DNA of 64,000 nt from contig NZ_LAVS01000009.1 in NCBI RefSeq assembly GCF_000986865.1, forward strand, positions 43,677 to 107,676, written 5' to 3'. The translations under genes were made by a program, and so were the position numbers. The DNA comes from Rheinheimera mesophila. GTDB lineage: Bacteria > Pseudomonadota > Gammaproteobacteria > Enterobacterales > Alteromonadaceae. The notes under the pieces are model-generated. The model worked only from the letters and a program-made list of their open reading frames with translations. It was not told the DNA's origin and did no database searches. Positions 20,085 to 29,063 of the stretch are shown in pieces. Position 1 is the first letter of the stretch, and each line of letters opens with the position of its first letter.

Positions 20085-20393
20085 ATGAGTATCAGTAAAC
20101 AGTATTTAAAAACTAAACCAGTCTGCAAAGTGACTTTTACATTTGCAGGTCATCAGTATCCACAGGCGGAAACTGTGGCTGTGGCGGGCGACTTTAATAA
20201 CTGGGATCCGCAGGCCGTTTTGATGAAAAAGACCAAAACGGGGGACTTTACCGCCAGCTTAAATCTAGACAAAGCAAAGCAGTATCAGTTCAGATATGTA
20301 GTAGACGGTCAAACCTGGCTAAATGATGAAGAAGCCGATGCTTATGTACCGACTCAGGTCAGCTATGAGCAAAACTCTGTTGTTCAGTTGTAA
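20085..20393 (+). CDS. Small stand-alone CBM48 / isoamylase early-set protein
   Basis: A 102-residue protein made almost entirely of one AMPK-type glycogen-binding (CBM48, isoamylase early-set) domain. The signature VAVAGDFNNWDPQAVLMKK and the later YQFRYVVDGQTWLNDEEAD carry the Trp, Lys and Asn positions that contact alpha-glucans in this family. There is no signal peptide, so it is probably cytoplasmic. The start is preceded by a strong AGGAAGGA. It has no catalytic domain and no glycogen gene is nearby. A role as a glucan-binding or regulatory protein is inferred only from the fold. Confidence 0.88.
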   Translation: MSISKQYLKTKPVCKVTFTFAGHQYPQAETVAVAGDFNNWDPQAVLMKKTKTGDFTASLNLDKAKQYQFRYVVDGQTWLNDEEADAYVPTQVSYEQNSVVQL

Positions 20394-20399
20394 AACGAT

Positions 20400-20428
20400 A
20401 AGGGGCAGGATTTGAAGCGCTGCCCCTT
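20400..20428. terminator. Hairpin between the CBM48 and FabH-like genes
   Basis: A perfect 9-bp stem (AAGGGGCAG / CTGCCCCTT) with an 11-base loop lies between convergent genes. T-runs on either side are short, so it is a probable but not strong terminator. Confidence 0.55.
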
Positions 20429-20432
20429 ACTG

Positions 20433-21551
20433 TCAGCGTTTTTCCAGCACCAAACAACCCACTGAATAGCCTGCCCCGAACGAGCATAAAATCGCTTTTT
20501 CGCCGGATTGAATGCCTTCTTTATTTTTGTGAAAGGCAATAATTGAGCCCGCAGAGGCCGTATTAGCGTAAGTATCTAATACCAGCGGCGCTTCTTCTGG
20601 CAGAGGATCGCGGCCCAAGATTTTTTTTGCCGCAAACAGGTTCATATTGATATTGGCCTGGTGCAGCCACAAGCGTTTTACATCATCGGGCGCCACGGCT
20701 AAACGCTGCATCTCGTCCAAAATCACCTCTGCCACTATCGGCAGTAATTCTTTAAACACCTTACGACCTTGCTGCTTAAAAAACGGTGCTTCCGGATCCG
20801 TTTGCGGGTGACAATGTTCGGTATAACCAATATCGCAACGAATATTGTTAGAAAATTCCGTTTTTAAGCTCATGCCCAAGATACGATAGGCATTGTCGGC
20901 TGTGACCGTGTCTTCGGCTTCAATGATGGTGGCAGTGCAAACGTCACCAAAAATAAAGTGACTGTCACGACTGGTGTAATTCACTTGCGGCGAAGCAAAC
21001 TCAGGGTTAACCACCAGTACCACTTTGGCCATACCACCACGAATGGCATTTACCGCATTGCTAATGGCAAAAGTGGCAGAGGAACAAGCCACGTTCATAT
21101 CAAAAGCATAGCCTTTGGCGCCTAATGCCTGTTGCAGTTCAATAGACAAAGCCGGATAAGGCCGCTGCATATTGGAGGCGGCACAAATGATCAGATCGAT
21201 ATCTGCTGCGGTTTTTCCCGCCTGGGCCATAGCTTCCTTTGCTGCTACTATCGCCATCTCAACCATTTCAGGATGTTCGTCTTCACCCCGTTTTGGAAAA
21301 ACCGGCATCATCACAGCCGGGTCTAAAATACCTTCTTTGTGTAACACATGGCGGGATTTAATGCCTGAGGCTTTTTCTATAAACTCACAGCTGGAATACT
21401 CCAGCGCAGTCATCTCACCTGCCTCGATTTCAGCCGCATACTGCTGGTTAAACAAATCAACATACTGATTAAAACTGGCAACCAGCTCTTCGTTTGTCAC
21501 AGTGTCGGTGGGAGTAAACAGGCCTGAGCCACTGATCAGCACATTTTTCAT
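20433..21551 (-). CDS. Beta-ketoacyl-ACP synthase III family protein
   Basis: A 372-residue thiolase-fold condensing enzyme of the FabH type. The Cys-His-Asn triad is visible: Cys156 in NVACSSATF, His297 in WLHQANINM, Asn330 in TYANTASAG. E. coli FabH is 317 residues; the extra length is mainly an N-terminal insertion around residues 25-90. No other fatty-acid synthesis gene is adjacent, so it is probably an accessory KAS III rather than the housekeeping fabH. Longer enzymes of this kind may use acyl-CoA primers other than acetyl-CoA; the substrate here is not known. Confidence 0.88.
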   Translation of the reverse strand: MKNVLISGSGLFTPTDTVTNEELVASFNQYVDLFNQQYAAEIEAGEMTALEYSSCEFIEKASGIKSRHVLHKEGILDPAVMMPVFPKRGEDEHPEMVEMAIVAAKEAMAQAGKTAADIDLIICAASNMQRPYPALSIELQQALGAKGYAFDMNVACSSATFAISNAVNAIRGGMAKVVLVVNPEFASPQVNYTSRDSHFIFGDVCTATIIEAEDTVTADNAYRILGMSLKTEFSNNIRCDIGYTEHCHPQTDPEAPFFKQQGRKVFKELLPIVAEVILDEMQRLAVAPDDVKRLWLHQANINMNLFAAKKILGRDPLPEEAPLVLDTYANTASAGSIIAFHKNKEGIQSGEKAILCSFGAGYSVGCLVLEKR

Positions 21552-21652
21552 TCAGAATACCCTTGTCATCAATGCAACTTCTTTTATTGAGTTGCTAAAT
21601 TTCAGGCTATTCTAGCCTAATAGTCCCATCCCTTGCCGATCTTTTTGCCAGC

Positions 21653-22678
21653 TCAGGGCTGATAGATCACCACAGTACTGGCGACCTTGTCCTGAATAGC
21701 CTGCCGGTTTGGGTCCCACAAAATTTGGGCAAAACCAATCAACCCGGTGGCAAAACCGGCACCATAACCTCCTTGCCTGCTAAAGGAGGCCCATAAGCTC
21801 AGGGGTTTATTATCCAGTTGCACCACCCGGATCCGGGTCAGCAGCTTGCCAAGGGTCTGGCCGTTGTTCCAACTGATGTAAAACGTAAAATAGAACATAG
21901 CCCAGCCGTAGCCTAAACCAAAATCAGCCAGTATACCTTTGACCCATTTAATCAGGCTGTAATCTGAATTTTTCAGTTTATCCAGCAGGGAATAGGATGC
22001 TTCTTTGGCTGGCTCTGTGACGGATTCTGTTACGGGCGGTGCAACCACTTGCGGTTGTGCGACATACTTATCCAGCAAAGCGCGTTTTTCAGTGCCGTGC
22101 AGTGAAGTGATATCCAGCACCTCATCCAGCAAATCGCGCTGCTGCTCTGCCGTCACTCCGGACTCCTGCAATTCAAGCGCCAGTTGTTTTATTTTGTCTT
22201 CAATACATGCATAGTCACAGTCTTGGCTCGATAACTCCAGAGATACTTTCGCCAGCTCAGCACCCGCATGCGGGGTTAAACGGATATCAGAGACTGCGGC
22301 TTTTTCCTGCTCCTGCACCAGTTCAGGTGCCCAGCTTAAGGTCCCAAGCATGGCCAGAGTGGCCAGTACCATCAGCAACAAATGATTTTTCTTTTGGGCT
22401 TTGTATCTGTTCCAGCATAAATACAACATAATAGGTAGCACAAAAATCAGACTGGCTGAGGCAAGCCCACTGATAATCACACCATCTATCCCCATTGCTA
22501 GGCCACGTCTGACAGGTCTGGCTAATGGCTGACCTATCAATTCATCAGCGACCGCAAAAGCATGAGGCGTCACTATTTGCCGAACTTCTTTGCTTGTCAG
22601 TTGATGCCCGGTTTCATCGACAAAAGTGTCGGGCGCGACTTCTCTGATCTCCTGGGGGCCCGGCTGAGGGTGCGACAT
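21653..22678 (-). CDS. RDD family membrane protein
   Basis: A 341-residue membrane protein. After a soluble N-terminus of about 60 residues comes RPVRRGLAMGIDGVIISGLA, the Arg-Asp RDD signature at the start of the first helix, then a second helix, a polar insert of about 150 residues, and a C-terminal helix pair with WNNGQTLGKLLTRIRVV, another RDD hallmark. The ATG at 22678 is chosen because AAGGA lies seven bases upstream; a TTG one codon earlier is possible. RDD proteins have been linked to ion transport in some bacteria, but function here is unknown. It sits 59 bases downstream of the VWA gene and may share its transcript. Confidence 0.85.
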   Translation of the reverse strand: MSHPQPGPQEIREVAPDTFVDETGHQLTSKEVRQIVTPHAFAVADELIGQPLARPVRRGLAMGIDGVIISGLASASLIFVLPIMLYLCWNRYKAQKKNHLLLMVLATLAMLGTLSWAPELVQEQEKAAVSDIRLTPHAGAELAKVSLELSSQDCDYACIEDKIKQLALELQESGVTAEQQRDLLDEVLDITSLHGTEKRALLDKYVAQPQVVAPPVTESVTEPAKEASYSLLDKLKNSDYSLIKWVKGILADFGLGYGWAMFYFTFYISWNNGQTLGKLLTRIRVVQLDNKPLSLWASFSRQGGYGAGFATGLIGFAQILWDPNRQAIQDKVASTVVIYQP

Positions 22679-22737
22679 CAAAATTCCTTGCTAAATACCT
22701 GATGAATAAACCACTTTAATTGGATCACTCTGGCTTT

Positions 22738-23916
22738 TCAATGCCGCTTTGACAAGTGCCGTATCGCGCTGCTTAAGCCTTCCAACGTCATGCCATACAT
22801 CTGGTTGTGCATCAATTTCTGCAGTATGGCAATCGAATGATAATGGCCCCACCAGGCTTGGGGCTGAGGATTCAGCCAGACAGCCTGAGGAAAATGCGCC
22901 AGTAAACGTTTCAGCCAGACTTCACCGGATTCGGGATTAAAATGCTCGACACTGCCCCCGGGATAAGTAATCTCATAAGGCCCCATGGTGGCGTCTCCTA
23001 CGAAGATCACTTTGTAATCACTGTGATAGGTTTGCAACAGTTGAGTGACAGGGACGGCATCGGCGGCACGTCTTTGATGAGTCCGCCATACCTGCTCATA
23101 AGGGCAGTTATGGAAGTAGAAAAATTCCAGATGCTTAAATTCAGTGCGGGCGGCGGCAAACAGTTGCTCACATTCATGAATATAATCATCCATCGAACCC
23201 CCTATATCAAAAAACATCAGCACCTTGACTGCATTGTGGCGCTCGCTTTGAAACTTTAAATCCAACCAGCCCGCTTGTTGAGCCGTGGCTTTGATAGTGC
23301 CGGTTAAATCCAGCTCTGTGGCTTGCCCGGTGCGGGCAAACCGACGCAGTTGCCGCAGCGCCAGTTGCATCGCTCTGTGATTCAGTTCAGCGTTTTGATC
23401 AAAATCTTTAAAATCGCGTTTATCCCAAACTTTTACCGCACGGCGCTGGCCGCTGCCCTGCTGCCCTACTCTGATGCCTTCGGGATGATAACCATAAGCG
23501 CCAAAAGGCGAAGAGCCGCCAGTGCCTATCCATTTATTGCCGCCTGCATGTTTTTCCTGCTGTTCTTTCAAACGTTGTTTAAATTGCTCCAGCAACTGTT
23601 CCAGCCCACCTAAAGAGGCCAATTTGGCTTTATCTTCGTCACTTAGCTGACGGATCAAGCCTGGCAGCAACCAGTGATCCGGTATAAGTGCCGCCAGATC
23701 CAGACTCTCTATACCGTCAAAATAGTCTGCAAAAGCCCGGTCAAATTTATCGTACTGGCTTTCATCTTTGACCAGACATAAACGGGAGAGCAGATAAAAG
23801 TCATCCAGACTTGCGAAAATCAGTTGATGTTGCAGCGCCTTCAGTAAATCCAGCAGCTCCGTAATACTGGATTTCAGTCCGTATTTACGCAGGGTTAAAA
23901 AGAACGAAACCAACAT
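22738..23916 (-). CDS. CoxE-like von Willebrand factor A protein
   Basis: A 392-residue protein of the CoxE/VWA family. The N-terminal half is helical (YGLKSSITELLDLLKAL); the C-terminal VWA domain carries the metal-site motif DIGGSMDDY near residue 236, a DxGxS form that is common in CoxE-like proteins, and later VIFVGDATMGPYEI. It starts one base after the stop of the MoxR ATPase gene, so the pair is translationally coupled. MoxR-VWA pairs act as chaperone-like systems that mature or insert cofactors into target proteins. No carbon monoxide dehydrogenase or other obvious target is nearby, so the client is unknown. Confidence 0.9.
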   Translation of the reverse strand: MLVSFFLTLRKYGLKSSITELLDLLKALQHQLIFASLDDFYLLSRLCLVKDESQYDKFDRAFADYFDGIESLDLAALIPDHWLLPGLIRQLSDEDKAKLASLGGLEQLLEQFKQRLKEQQEKHAGGNKWIGTGGSSPFGAYGYHPEGIRVGQQGSGQRRAVKVWDKRDFKDFDQNAELNHRAMQLALRQLRRFARTGQATELDLTGTIKATAQQAGWLDLKFQSERHNAVKVLMFFDIGGSMDDYIHECEQLFAAARTEFKHLEFFYFHNCPYEQVWRTHQRRAADAVPVTQLLQTYHSDYKVIFVGDATMGPYEITYPGGSVEHFNPESGEVWLKRLLAHFPQAVWLNPQPQAWWGHYHSIAILQKLMHNQMYGMTLEGLSSAIRHLSKRH

Positions 23917-23917
23917 A

Positions 23918-24763
23918 TCAGCGGCCAGCGCGGCGGGCCATAAAGGCCAGTTTTTCCAGCAAGGCCAGATCCTGCTCGTTTTTCAGTAAGGCGCCATACA
24001 ACGGCATTAAGCCCCCCTGATGCTGTTTATCCCGCAAAACTGCGGGTGAGATTTGCTCTGCCACTAACAGCTTTAACCAGTCCAACAGCTCTGAGGTGGA
24101 TGGTTTTTTCTTCAGCGCATCCACTGCCCTTAAATCAAAAAACAGCTCCAGTGCAGCGGTCAGTAAATCGGCCTGCAGAGTAGGATAATGCGCTAACACT
24201 ATCTGAGTTAAGGTGTCTTTGTCCGGAAAACGGATGTAATGGAAAAAACAGCGGCGCAAAAAGGCATCCGGCAATTCCCTCTCGTTATTGGAGGTAATGA
24301 CGACAATAGGCCGTTGTATGGCAGTGATACGCTGACCTGTTTCATAGACATCGAAAGACATCCGATCCAGTTCGTGCAATAAGTCATTGGGAAACTCGAT
24401 ATCGGCTTTGTCAATTTCATCAATCAGCAACACCGGACGTTTTGCTGCGGTAAAAGCAGTCCAGAGTTTGCCTGGTTTGATGTAGTTATTGATGTCACCA
24501 ACCCGCTCGCTGCCAAGCTGCCCATCACGCAAGCGTGAGACTGCATCGTATTCATACAGGCCCTGCTGAGCTTTACTGGTGGATTTAATTTGCCAGTTAA
24601 TGAGTTCAGTACCTAAGCTGGCAGCCAGCTCTTCCGCTAAACGGGTTTTACCTGTGCCGGGTTCCCCTTTGATCAATAAAGGTTTTTCTAAAGTGACAGC
24701 GGCGTTTACGGCCAGGGCCAACTCTGGTGATGCAATATAGTGTTCTGTGCTTTGGAATATCAT
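23918..24763 (-). CDS. MoxR family AAA+ ATPase
   Basis: A 281-residue AAA+ ATPase of the MoxR superfamily. Walker A is GEPGTGKT at residues 33-40, Walker B is VLLIDEIDKAD, sensor 1 follows as VVITSNNERELPDAFLRRC with the arginine finger region, and a C-terminal lid domain completes it. It is the first gene of a pair with the CoxE-like VWA protein. ATP-driven remodelling of a partner complex is inferred from this pairing. It is divergent from cysK. Confidence 0.92.
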   Translation of the reverse strand: MIFQSTEHYIASPELALAVNAAVTLEKPLLIKGEPGTGKTRLAEELAASLGTELINWQIKSTSKAQQGLYEYDAVSRLRDGQLGSERVGDINNYIKPGKLWTAFTAAKRPVLLIDEIDKADIEFPNDLLHELDRMSFDVYETGQRITAIQRPIVVITSNNERELPDAFLRRCFFHYIRFPDKDTLTQIVLAHYPTLQADLLTAALELFFDLRAVDALKKKPSTSELLDWLKLLVAEQISPAVLRDKQHQGGLMPLYGALLKNEQDLALLEKLAFMARRAGR

Positions 24764-24878
24764 GCTGTAGGGCTTTGTCGTTTTAAGTTGGGAATATCAT
24801 ATATCAAATCTTTTCTTTCGTTTTAACAAGGCGCTAGTATTCTTATCACCAGTCATCAGACCCTGAAGGTTTTTTATT

Positions 24879-25850
24879 ATGTCAAAGATCTACGAAGACA
24901 ACTCACTCTCGATTGGGAACACGCCGCTGGTCCGCTTAAAGCGTGTCACATCCGGTGCCAATGTATTTGCCAAAATTGAATCCCGTAACCCTAGTTTTTC
25001 AGTAAAATGCCGTTTAGGTGCGGCGTTAATTTGGGATGCCGAGAAAAAAGGTTTGTTAGGTCCCGGTAAAGAAATTATTGAACCCACTTCGGGTAACACA
25101 GGTATCGCCCTGGCTTTTGTCGCCGCTAGCCGTGGTTACGCCTTAACTTTGACCATGCCGGCCACTATGAGTTTAGAACGCCGTAAGCTGCTGAAAGCTT
25201 TGGGTGCTAACTTGGTGCTGACTGAAGGCGCTAAGGGTATGAAAGGTGCAATTGAAAAAGCCAAAGAAATTTTGGCCTCAGAGCCAGACAAGTACGTGTT
25301 ATTACAGCAGTTTGAAAACCCGGCGAACCCACAAATTCACTTTGACACCACTGGTCCTGAAATTTGGAATGATACAGATGGCAAGATTGACATCTTCGTC
25401 GCTGGGGTAGGCACAGGTGGCACTATTACTGGTGTTAGTCGTTATATTAAACAAGAGAAAAAACACCCACTGATCAGTGTAGCGGTAGAACCTGCAGACT
25501 CTCCTGTGATCACTCAGGCTCGTGCTGGTCAGGAAATTAAACCTGGCCCACATAAAATTCAGGGTATAGGCGCTGGTTTTATTCCGGGTAACCTGGATTT
25601 ATCCGTCATCGATGCAGTAGAAACAGTTAGCAATGACGACGCCATTGCAATGGCACACCGTCTGATGAAAGAAGAAGGTATTCTGGCGGGTATTTCTTCC
25701 GGTGCTGCCGTAGTGGCCGCTAAACGTCTGGCCGAAAAACCAGAAAACGCCGGGAAAAACATTGTAGTGATTATTCCAAGCTCTACAGAACGTTACTTGT
25801 CCAGCGCTTTGTTTGCCGACTTCTTTACCGAAAGCGAATTACAAGCTTAA
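24879..25850 (+). CDS. cysK: Cysteine synthase A (O-acetylserine sulfhydrylase)
   Basis: A 323-residue PLP enzyme that makes L-cysteine from O-acetylserine and sulfide. Key features: the PLP lysine (Lys43) in NPSFSVKCR, the substrate loop [12 protein letters not shown], the phosphate-binding [10 protein letters not shown] and the C-terminal [11 protein letters not shown] with a PLP-contacting Ser. The SFSVKCR context and length match CysK rather than CysM. A clean terminator follows, so it is monocistronic. The upstream 115 bases contain TAGTAT at 24835-24840 as a possible -10 without a good -35, which would fit an activator-dependent (CysB-type) promoter, but no CysB site could be defined. 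Confidence 0.95.
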   Translation: MSKIYEDNSLSIGNTPLVRLKRVTSGANVFAKIESRNPSFSVKCRLGAALIWDAEKKGLLGPGKEIIEPTSGNTGIALAFVAASRGYALTLTMPATMSLERRKLLKALGANLVLTEGAKGMKGAIEKAKEILASEPDKYVLLQQFENPANPQIHFDTTGPEIWNDTDGKIDIFVAGVGTGGTITGVSRYIKQEKKHPLISVAVEPADSPVITQARAGQEIKPGPHKIQGIGAGFIPGNLDLSVIDAVETVSNDDAIAMAHRLMKEEGILAGISSGAAVVAAKRLAEKPENAGKNIVVIIPSSTERYLSSALFADFFTESELQA

Positions 25851-25871
25851 TCAGGTACTTAGAAATATACC

Positions 25872-25897
25872 AAGGCCACTTTTGTGGCCTTTTTCTT
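25872..25897 (+). terminator. Terminator after cysK
   Basis: An 8-bp stem (AAGGCCAC / GTGGCCTT, loop TTTT) is followed by TTTTCTTT. A textbook Rho-independent terminator 21 bases after the cysK stop. Confidence 0.9.
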
Positions 25898-25955
25898 TAC
25901 TTTTGCCAGAGATTTCCCCAGACTGTAGCTTGTTTATTTCAGTTGGGTAAAACGA

Positions 25956-26399
25956 ATGCAAAAAATTTTAGTGCTACTTTTCTCATTGCTGCTGTTCGCC
26001 TGCTCTGAAGATGCACCCAAAGTGAATGCCGATCTAGGCTCTCCCGAGTTTGCTGCCGGTGAGTTTTTTCATTCGCTGTACACCACCAAGGATTTAGAGC
26101 GAGCCAAGGAGCTGAGTACAGAGTCTTATGCGCGTATTTTGGATGCCTACGGCAATACCAGAGGAGTGGTGCGCACCTTGTACAATATGAGTTTTGATGA
26201 AGTCGCCATCAGTATTGATCGCACAGGCAAAAATCTGCGCGAGCAATATGGCAACCATGCAGAGATTACCATGCTGTTTGAAGGTAAAAGCAACGGCAAT
26301 AAAAAAATAGAGCTGCGTATTGTCAAAATGGTAAAAGAAGATGGCCGCTGGCTGGTCGAAGGGGTCAAACCTAATCCTTATTCACGAACGGATGTCTGA
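25956..26399 (+). CDS. Small predicted lipoprotein of unknown function
   Basis: A 147-residue protein with a lipoprotein signal peptide: a hydrophobic run from residue 4 ends in the lipobox LFAC, so Cys16 should be lipidated. Residue +2 is Ser, which predicts transport to the outer membrane if Lol rules apply. The mature part looks like a small alpha+beta domain of the NTF2-like/DUF4878 kind (EFAAGEFFHSLYTTKDLERAKELS, later EDGRWLVEGVKPN). That assignment is by eye and uncertain. It is on its own, downstream of cysK but after a terminator. Confidence 0.8.
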   Translation: MQKILVLLFSLLLFACSEDAPKVNADLGSPEFAAGEFFHSLYTTKDLERAKELSTESYARILDAYGNTRGVVRTLYNMSFDEVAISIDRTGKNLREQYGNHAEITMLFEGKSNGNKKIELRIVKMVKEDGRWLVEGVKPNPYSRTDV

Positions 26400-26471
26400 T
26401 AGCCCTTCGATCTGAAACCTGAGCACAGACAAGCGACACTGAAAGTCGCTGCCATGTGTTCTGGGTGCGAG

Positions 26472-27203
26472 TTAAGCTTTAAAAAATTGCCGGATCAGGT
26501 TTTGACAATCAGGTCCTTGCAATAAACGGCTAAAATCGGCTAGCTCCAAACTTATCCTCTGCGGTACAGCAGAGCCCGCTTTCATCAGTTTTTTACTGCT
26601 CTGTACTGCCTCTGCAGGTAAAGCAGCCAGCTTTTTCGCTTTCTGCAAGGCAAAGTCCAGCAGTTGATCTTTTGCTACCACTTGATTCACCAAGCCCAGA
26701 CGCCAGGCTTCGTTACCGTCTATCGCTTCTGACAACAACAACAGACTACTGGCACGCTGATGCCCTATGAACAGAGGCAACAACAAGCTCGAGCCCGCTT
26801 CAGGGCATAACCCCAACTGAGTGAAAGGCAACTGAAAGCGGCAATCCGCTGTGCTGTAGACTAAATCACAATGCAGCAGCACTGTGGTGCCAATGCCAAT
26901 CGCCAGACCAGCAACCGCAGCCACTACAGGTTTGGGAAATTGGGCGATCTCATACAAAAACTGTACTGTAGGGTGAGTATGGTTCAGCTCACCACTTTGT
27001 AAGAAATCCGCTAAATCATTGCCCGAGGAGAAACACTCTGCAGAGCCTTGCAGCAGGGCTACCTTGACCGCATCATCCTGCGCCGCCCGTTGCAACTGCA
27101 GCACCAGTTGTTGGTACATCAGCTTGTTCAACGCATTTTTTTTATCTGGTCTGTTCAGCGTCAGGGTTAACACGCCCTGCTCTATTGTTACGTCAATACT
27201 CAT
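26472..27203 (-). CDS. Enoyl-CoA hydratase/isomerase family protein
   Basis: A 243-residue crotonase-fold protein. It has the N-terminal LTLNRPDKKNALN, the oxyanion loop SSGNDLADF, the GLAIGIGTTVLLHCDLV helix and GLCPEAGSSLLLP, in which Glu sits in the position used by delta3-delta2 enoyl-CoA isomerases. The second hydratase Glu is not obvious, so an isomerase or another crotonase reaction is more likely than a classic hydratase; this is inference. It follows ggt by 20 bases on the same strand and may be co-transcribed with it. Confidence 0.85.
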   Translation of the reverse strand: MSIDVTIEQGVLTLTLNRPDKKNALNKLMYQQLVLQLQRAAQDDAVKVALLQGSAECFSSGNDLADFLQSGELNHTHPTVQFLYEIAQFPKPVVAAVAGLAIGIGTTVLLHCDLVYSTADCRFQLPFTQLGLCPEAGSSLLLPLFIGHQRASSLLLLSEAIDGNEAWRLGLVNQVVAKDQLLDFALQKAKKLAALPAEAVQSSKKLMKAGSAVPQRISLELADFSRLLQGPDCQNLIRQFFKA

Positions 27204-27223
27204 CTGTTGTCCTGATTTTTACC

Positions 27224-28960
27224 TTAGTGACCCGCCGCTATGCCTTCACGTCGCGGATCGGCTGCACCTTCCAAACGGTCTTTGTGAATTTTAATCGCAT
27301 GAATACCACTGTTTAAGTCGGCTAACTTTGGCTGGTAGCCAAGCTCTAGCAATGCCGGTACCAACTTACTCAGATTGGTATTCTGCTCCAGCACCAGTCC
27401 GTCATTTCTATGGCTAAAACGCGGCAAATTGGCGGCTTGTTGCACATCCATCTGCCAATCGAGAACAGCCACCAGATTTTGCGCGACATAGTTAATGATG
27501 CGACTGCCTCCGGGAGAGCCTGTCAGGTAGATCAGGCTACCGCTCTGATCAAACACCATAATTGGCGCCATCGAAGAGCGTGGTCTTTTTCCGGCCTCGA
27601 CTCTGTTAGCAACCCAATAGCCATCCACTTTCGCCTGCAACGAAAAGTCGGTCAGTTGGTTATTCAGCAAATACCCATTGACCAGGATGCCTGAGCCAAA
27701 AGCGTTTTCGATACTGGTGGTCATACTAACGGCATTACCTTTACTATCGACCACAGATAAATGACTGGTATTGGCGAATTCTATCGCGCTACCAGAGGAG
27801 AGTGGTTCAGCACCTTGTGGCTCACCGGGTTCAGCCGCCGGGCCTTCGGCTGCCGTCAACAACGCAGCCCGTTGTTTCAGATAATCCGCCGCCAGCAAGC
27901 CTTCAACCGGTACCTTAACAAAGTCCGGATCAGCAGCAAAACGTTCCCGATCGGCAAAAGCCAGTTTAGCTGCCTGACTGATCAAATGAACGGCTTCGAC
28001 TGAATTAGCCTTGAGTTTCGACAGGGGCTGATGGGAGAGCATTCCCATCATTTGCAGTACCGCCAGGCCGCCTGAACTTGGCGGAGCCATACTACAGATT
28101 TTAAATTCGCGGTATGGAATACAAACAGGGTCTCTCTGTTTCGGTTGATACGAGGATAGATCGTCAAGGCTAAGTTGACCCGCATTCAGCGCGGCCTGCC
28201 GCACTGCGCTAACCAGGGCTTTGGCATTATCGCCCTGATAAAAAGCCTGACTGCCCTGTTTGGCAATATTCTTCAGTAAGGCCGCATAGTCAGGATTTTT
28301 ACGAATAAAACCTGCAGGCAACCACTGACCTTCCGTTTTGAAATACGCCGCGCTTGACGAAAATTTATCCAGTCCCGGATTCCAGTTGGCTTTAAGCAGA
28401 CCCGCTAAACGAGGCGACACCACAAAGCCCTGCTCTGCGAGCCGGATAGCAGGAGCAAAAAGTTCGGCCCATGGCAGTACGCCGTGCTGCTGATGCGCCA
28501 GCTCCAGAGCTTTGATCACGCCGGGTACACCAACAGATTTGCCACCGACAAAAGCCTCACGCCAGCTCATCAGCTTGCCATGCTCCACAAATAAATCCGG
28601 ACTGGCAGCGGCAGGCGCCGTTTCGCGACCATCCAAGGACGTCAGGCGGGCTTTTTGTTTATCCCAATGCAACAAAAATAACCCGCCCCCTATGCCTGAA
28701 CTTTGCGGCTCCACCAGCCCCAACACCAATTGCATGGCAATAGCAGCATCGACTGCACTGCCACCTTTAGCAAGGATCTGTTCACCGGCTTTGGCGGCCA
28801 GCGGGTTTGCGCCAGACACCATATAATGTTTGGCTGTTACCAGTTGTTTTTGCTCTATAGCCGTGGTGGCTTCGGGATCGGTAATGGCGGCAAATAAAGC
28901 AGAACTGCTCAGCAGCAAGCCTGCTGCCAGAGCCCAAAATTGCGGTTTGGTTATTCTCAT
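27224..28960 (-). CDS. ggt: Gamma-glutamyltransferase
   Basis: A 578-residue N-terminal nucleophile hydrolase that removes or transfers the gamma-glutamyl group of glutathione and related peptides in the periplasm. A signal peptide spans about residues 1-25. Autocatalytic cleavage is expected before Thr398 in ANTSHLSVVD, the position of the E. coli nucleophile Thr391. Other motifs: SAVDAAIAMQLVLGLVEP, SSGIGGG, substrate-binding APPSSGG and LTGSPGGSRI. Many family members have a second Thr (TTH) after the nucleophile; here it is Ser. It is upstream of the enoyl-CoA hydratase-like gene (20-base gap) and divergent from the rhombosortase gene. Confidence 0.94.
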   Translation of the reverse strand: MRITKPQFWALAAGLLLSSSALFAAITDPEATTAIEQKQLVTAKHYMVSGANPLAAKAGEQILAKGGSAVDAAIAMQLVLGLVEPQSSGIGGGLFLLHWDKQKARLTSLDGRETAPAAASPDLFVEHGKLMSWREAFVGGKSVGVPGVIKALELAHQQHGVLPWAELFAPAIRLAEQGFVVSPRLAGLLKANWNPGLDKFSSSAAYFKTEGQWLPAGFIRKNPDYAALLKNIAKQGSQAFYQGDNAKALVSAVRQAALNAGQLSLDDLSSYQPKQRDPVCIPYREFKICSMAPPSSGGLAVLQMMGMLSHQPLSKLKANSVEAVHLISQAAKLAFADRERFAADPDFVKVPVEGLLAADYLKQRAALLTAAEGPAAEPGEPQGAEPLSSGSAIEFANTSHLSVVDSKGNAVSMTTSIENAFGSGILVNGYLLNNQLTDFSLQAKVDGYWVANRVEAGKRPRSSMAPIMVFDQSGSLIYLTGSPGGSRIINYVAQNLVAVLDWQMDVQQAANLPRFSHRNDGLVLEQNTNLSKLVPALLELGYQPKLADLNSGIHAIKIHKDRLEGAADPRREGIAAGH

Positions 28961-29063
28961 TGTTGTTCCTATCTACGACAGCCTCTTACCTTACCTAGTC
29001 GGGCCAATTGGATCAATGCTCGATTCGGTATTTCACGTTAAAAGCCTTGACCTGAAGCGACGA

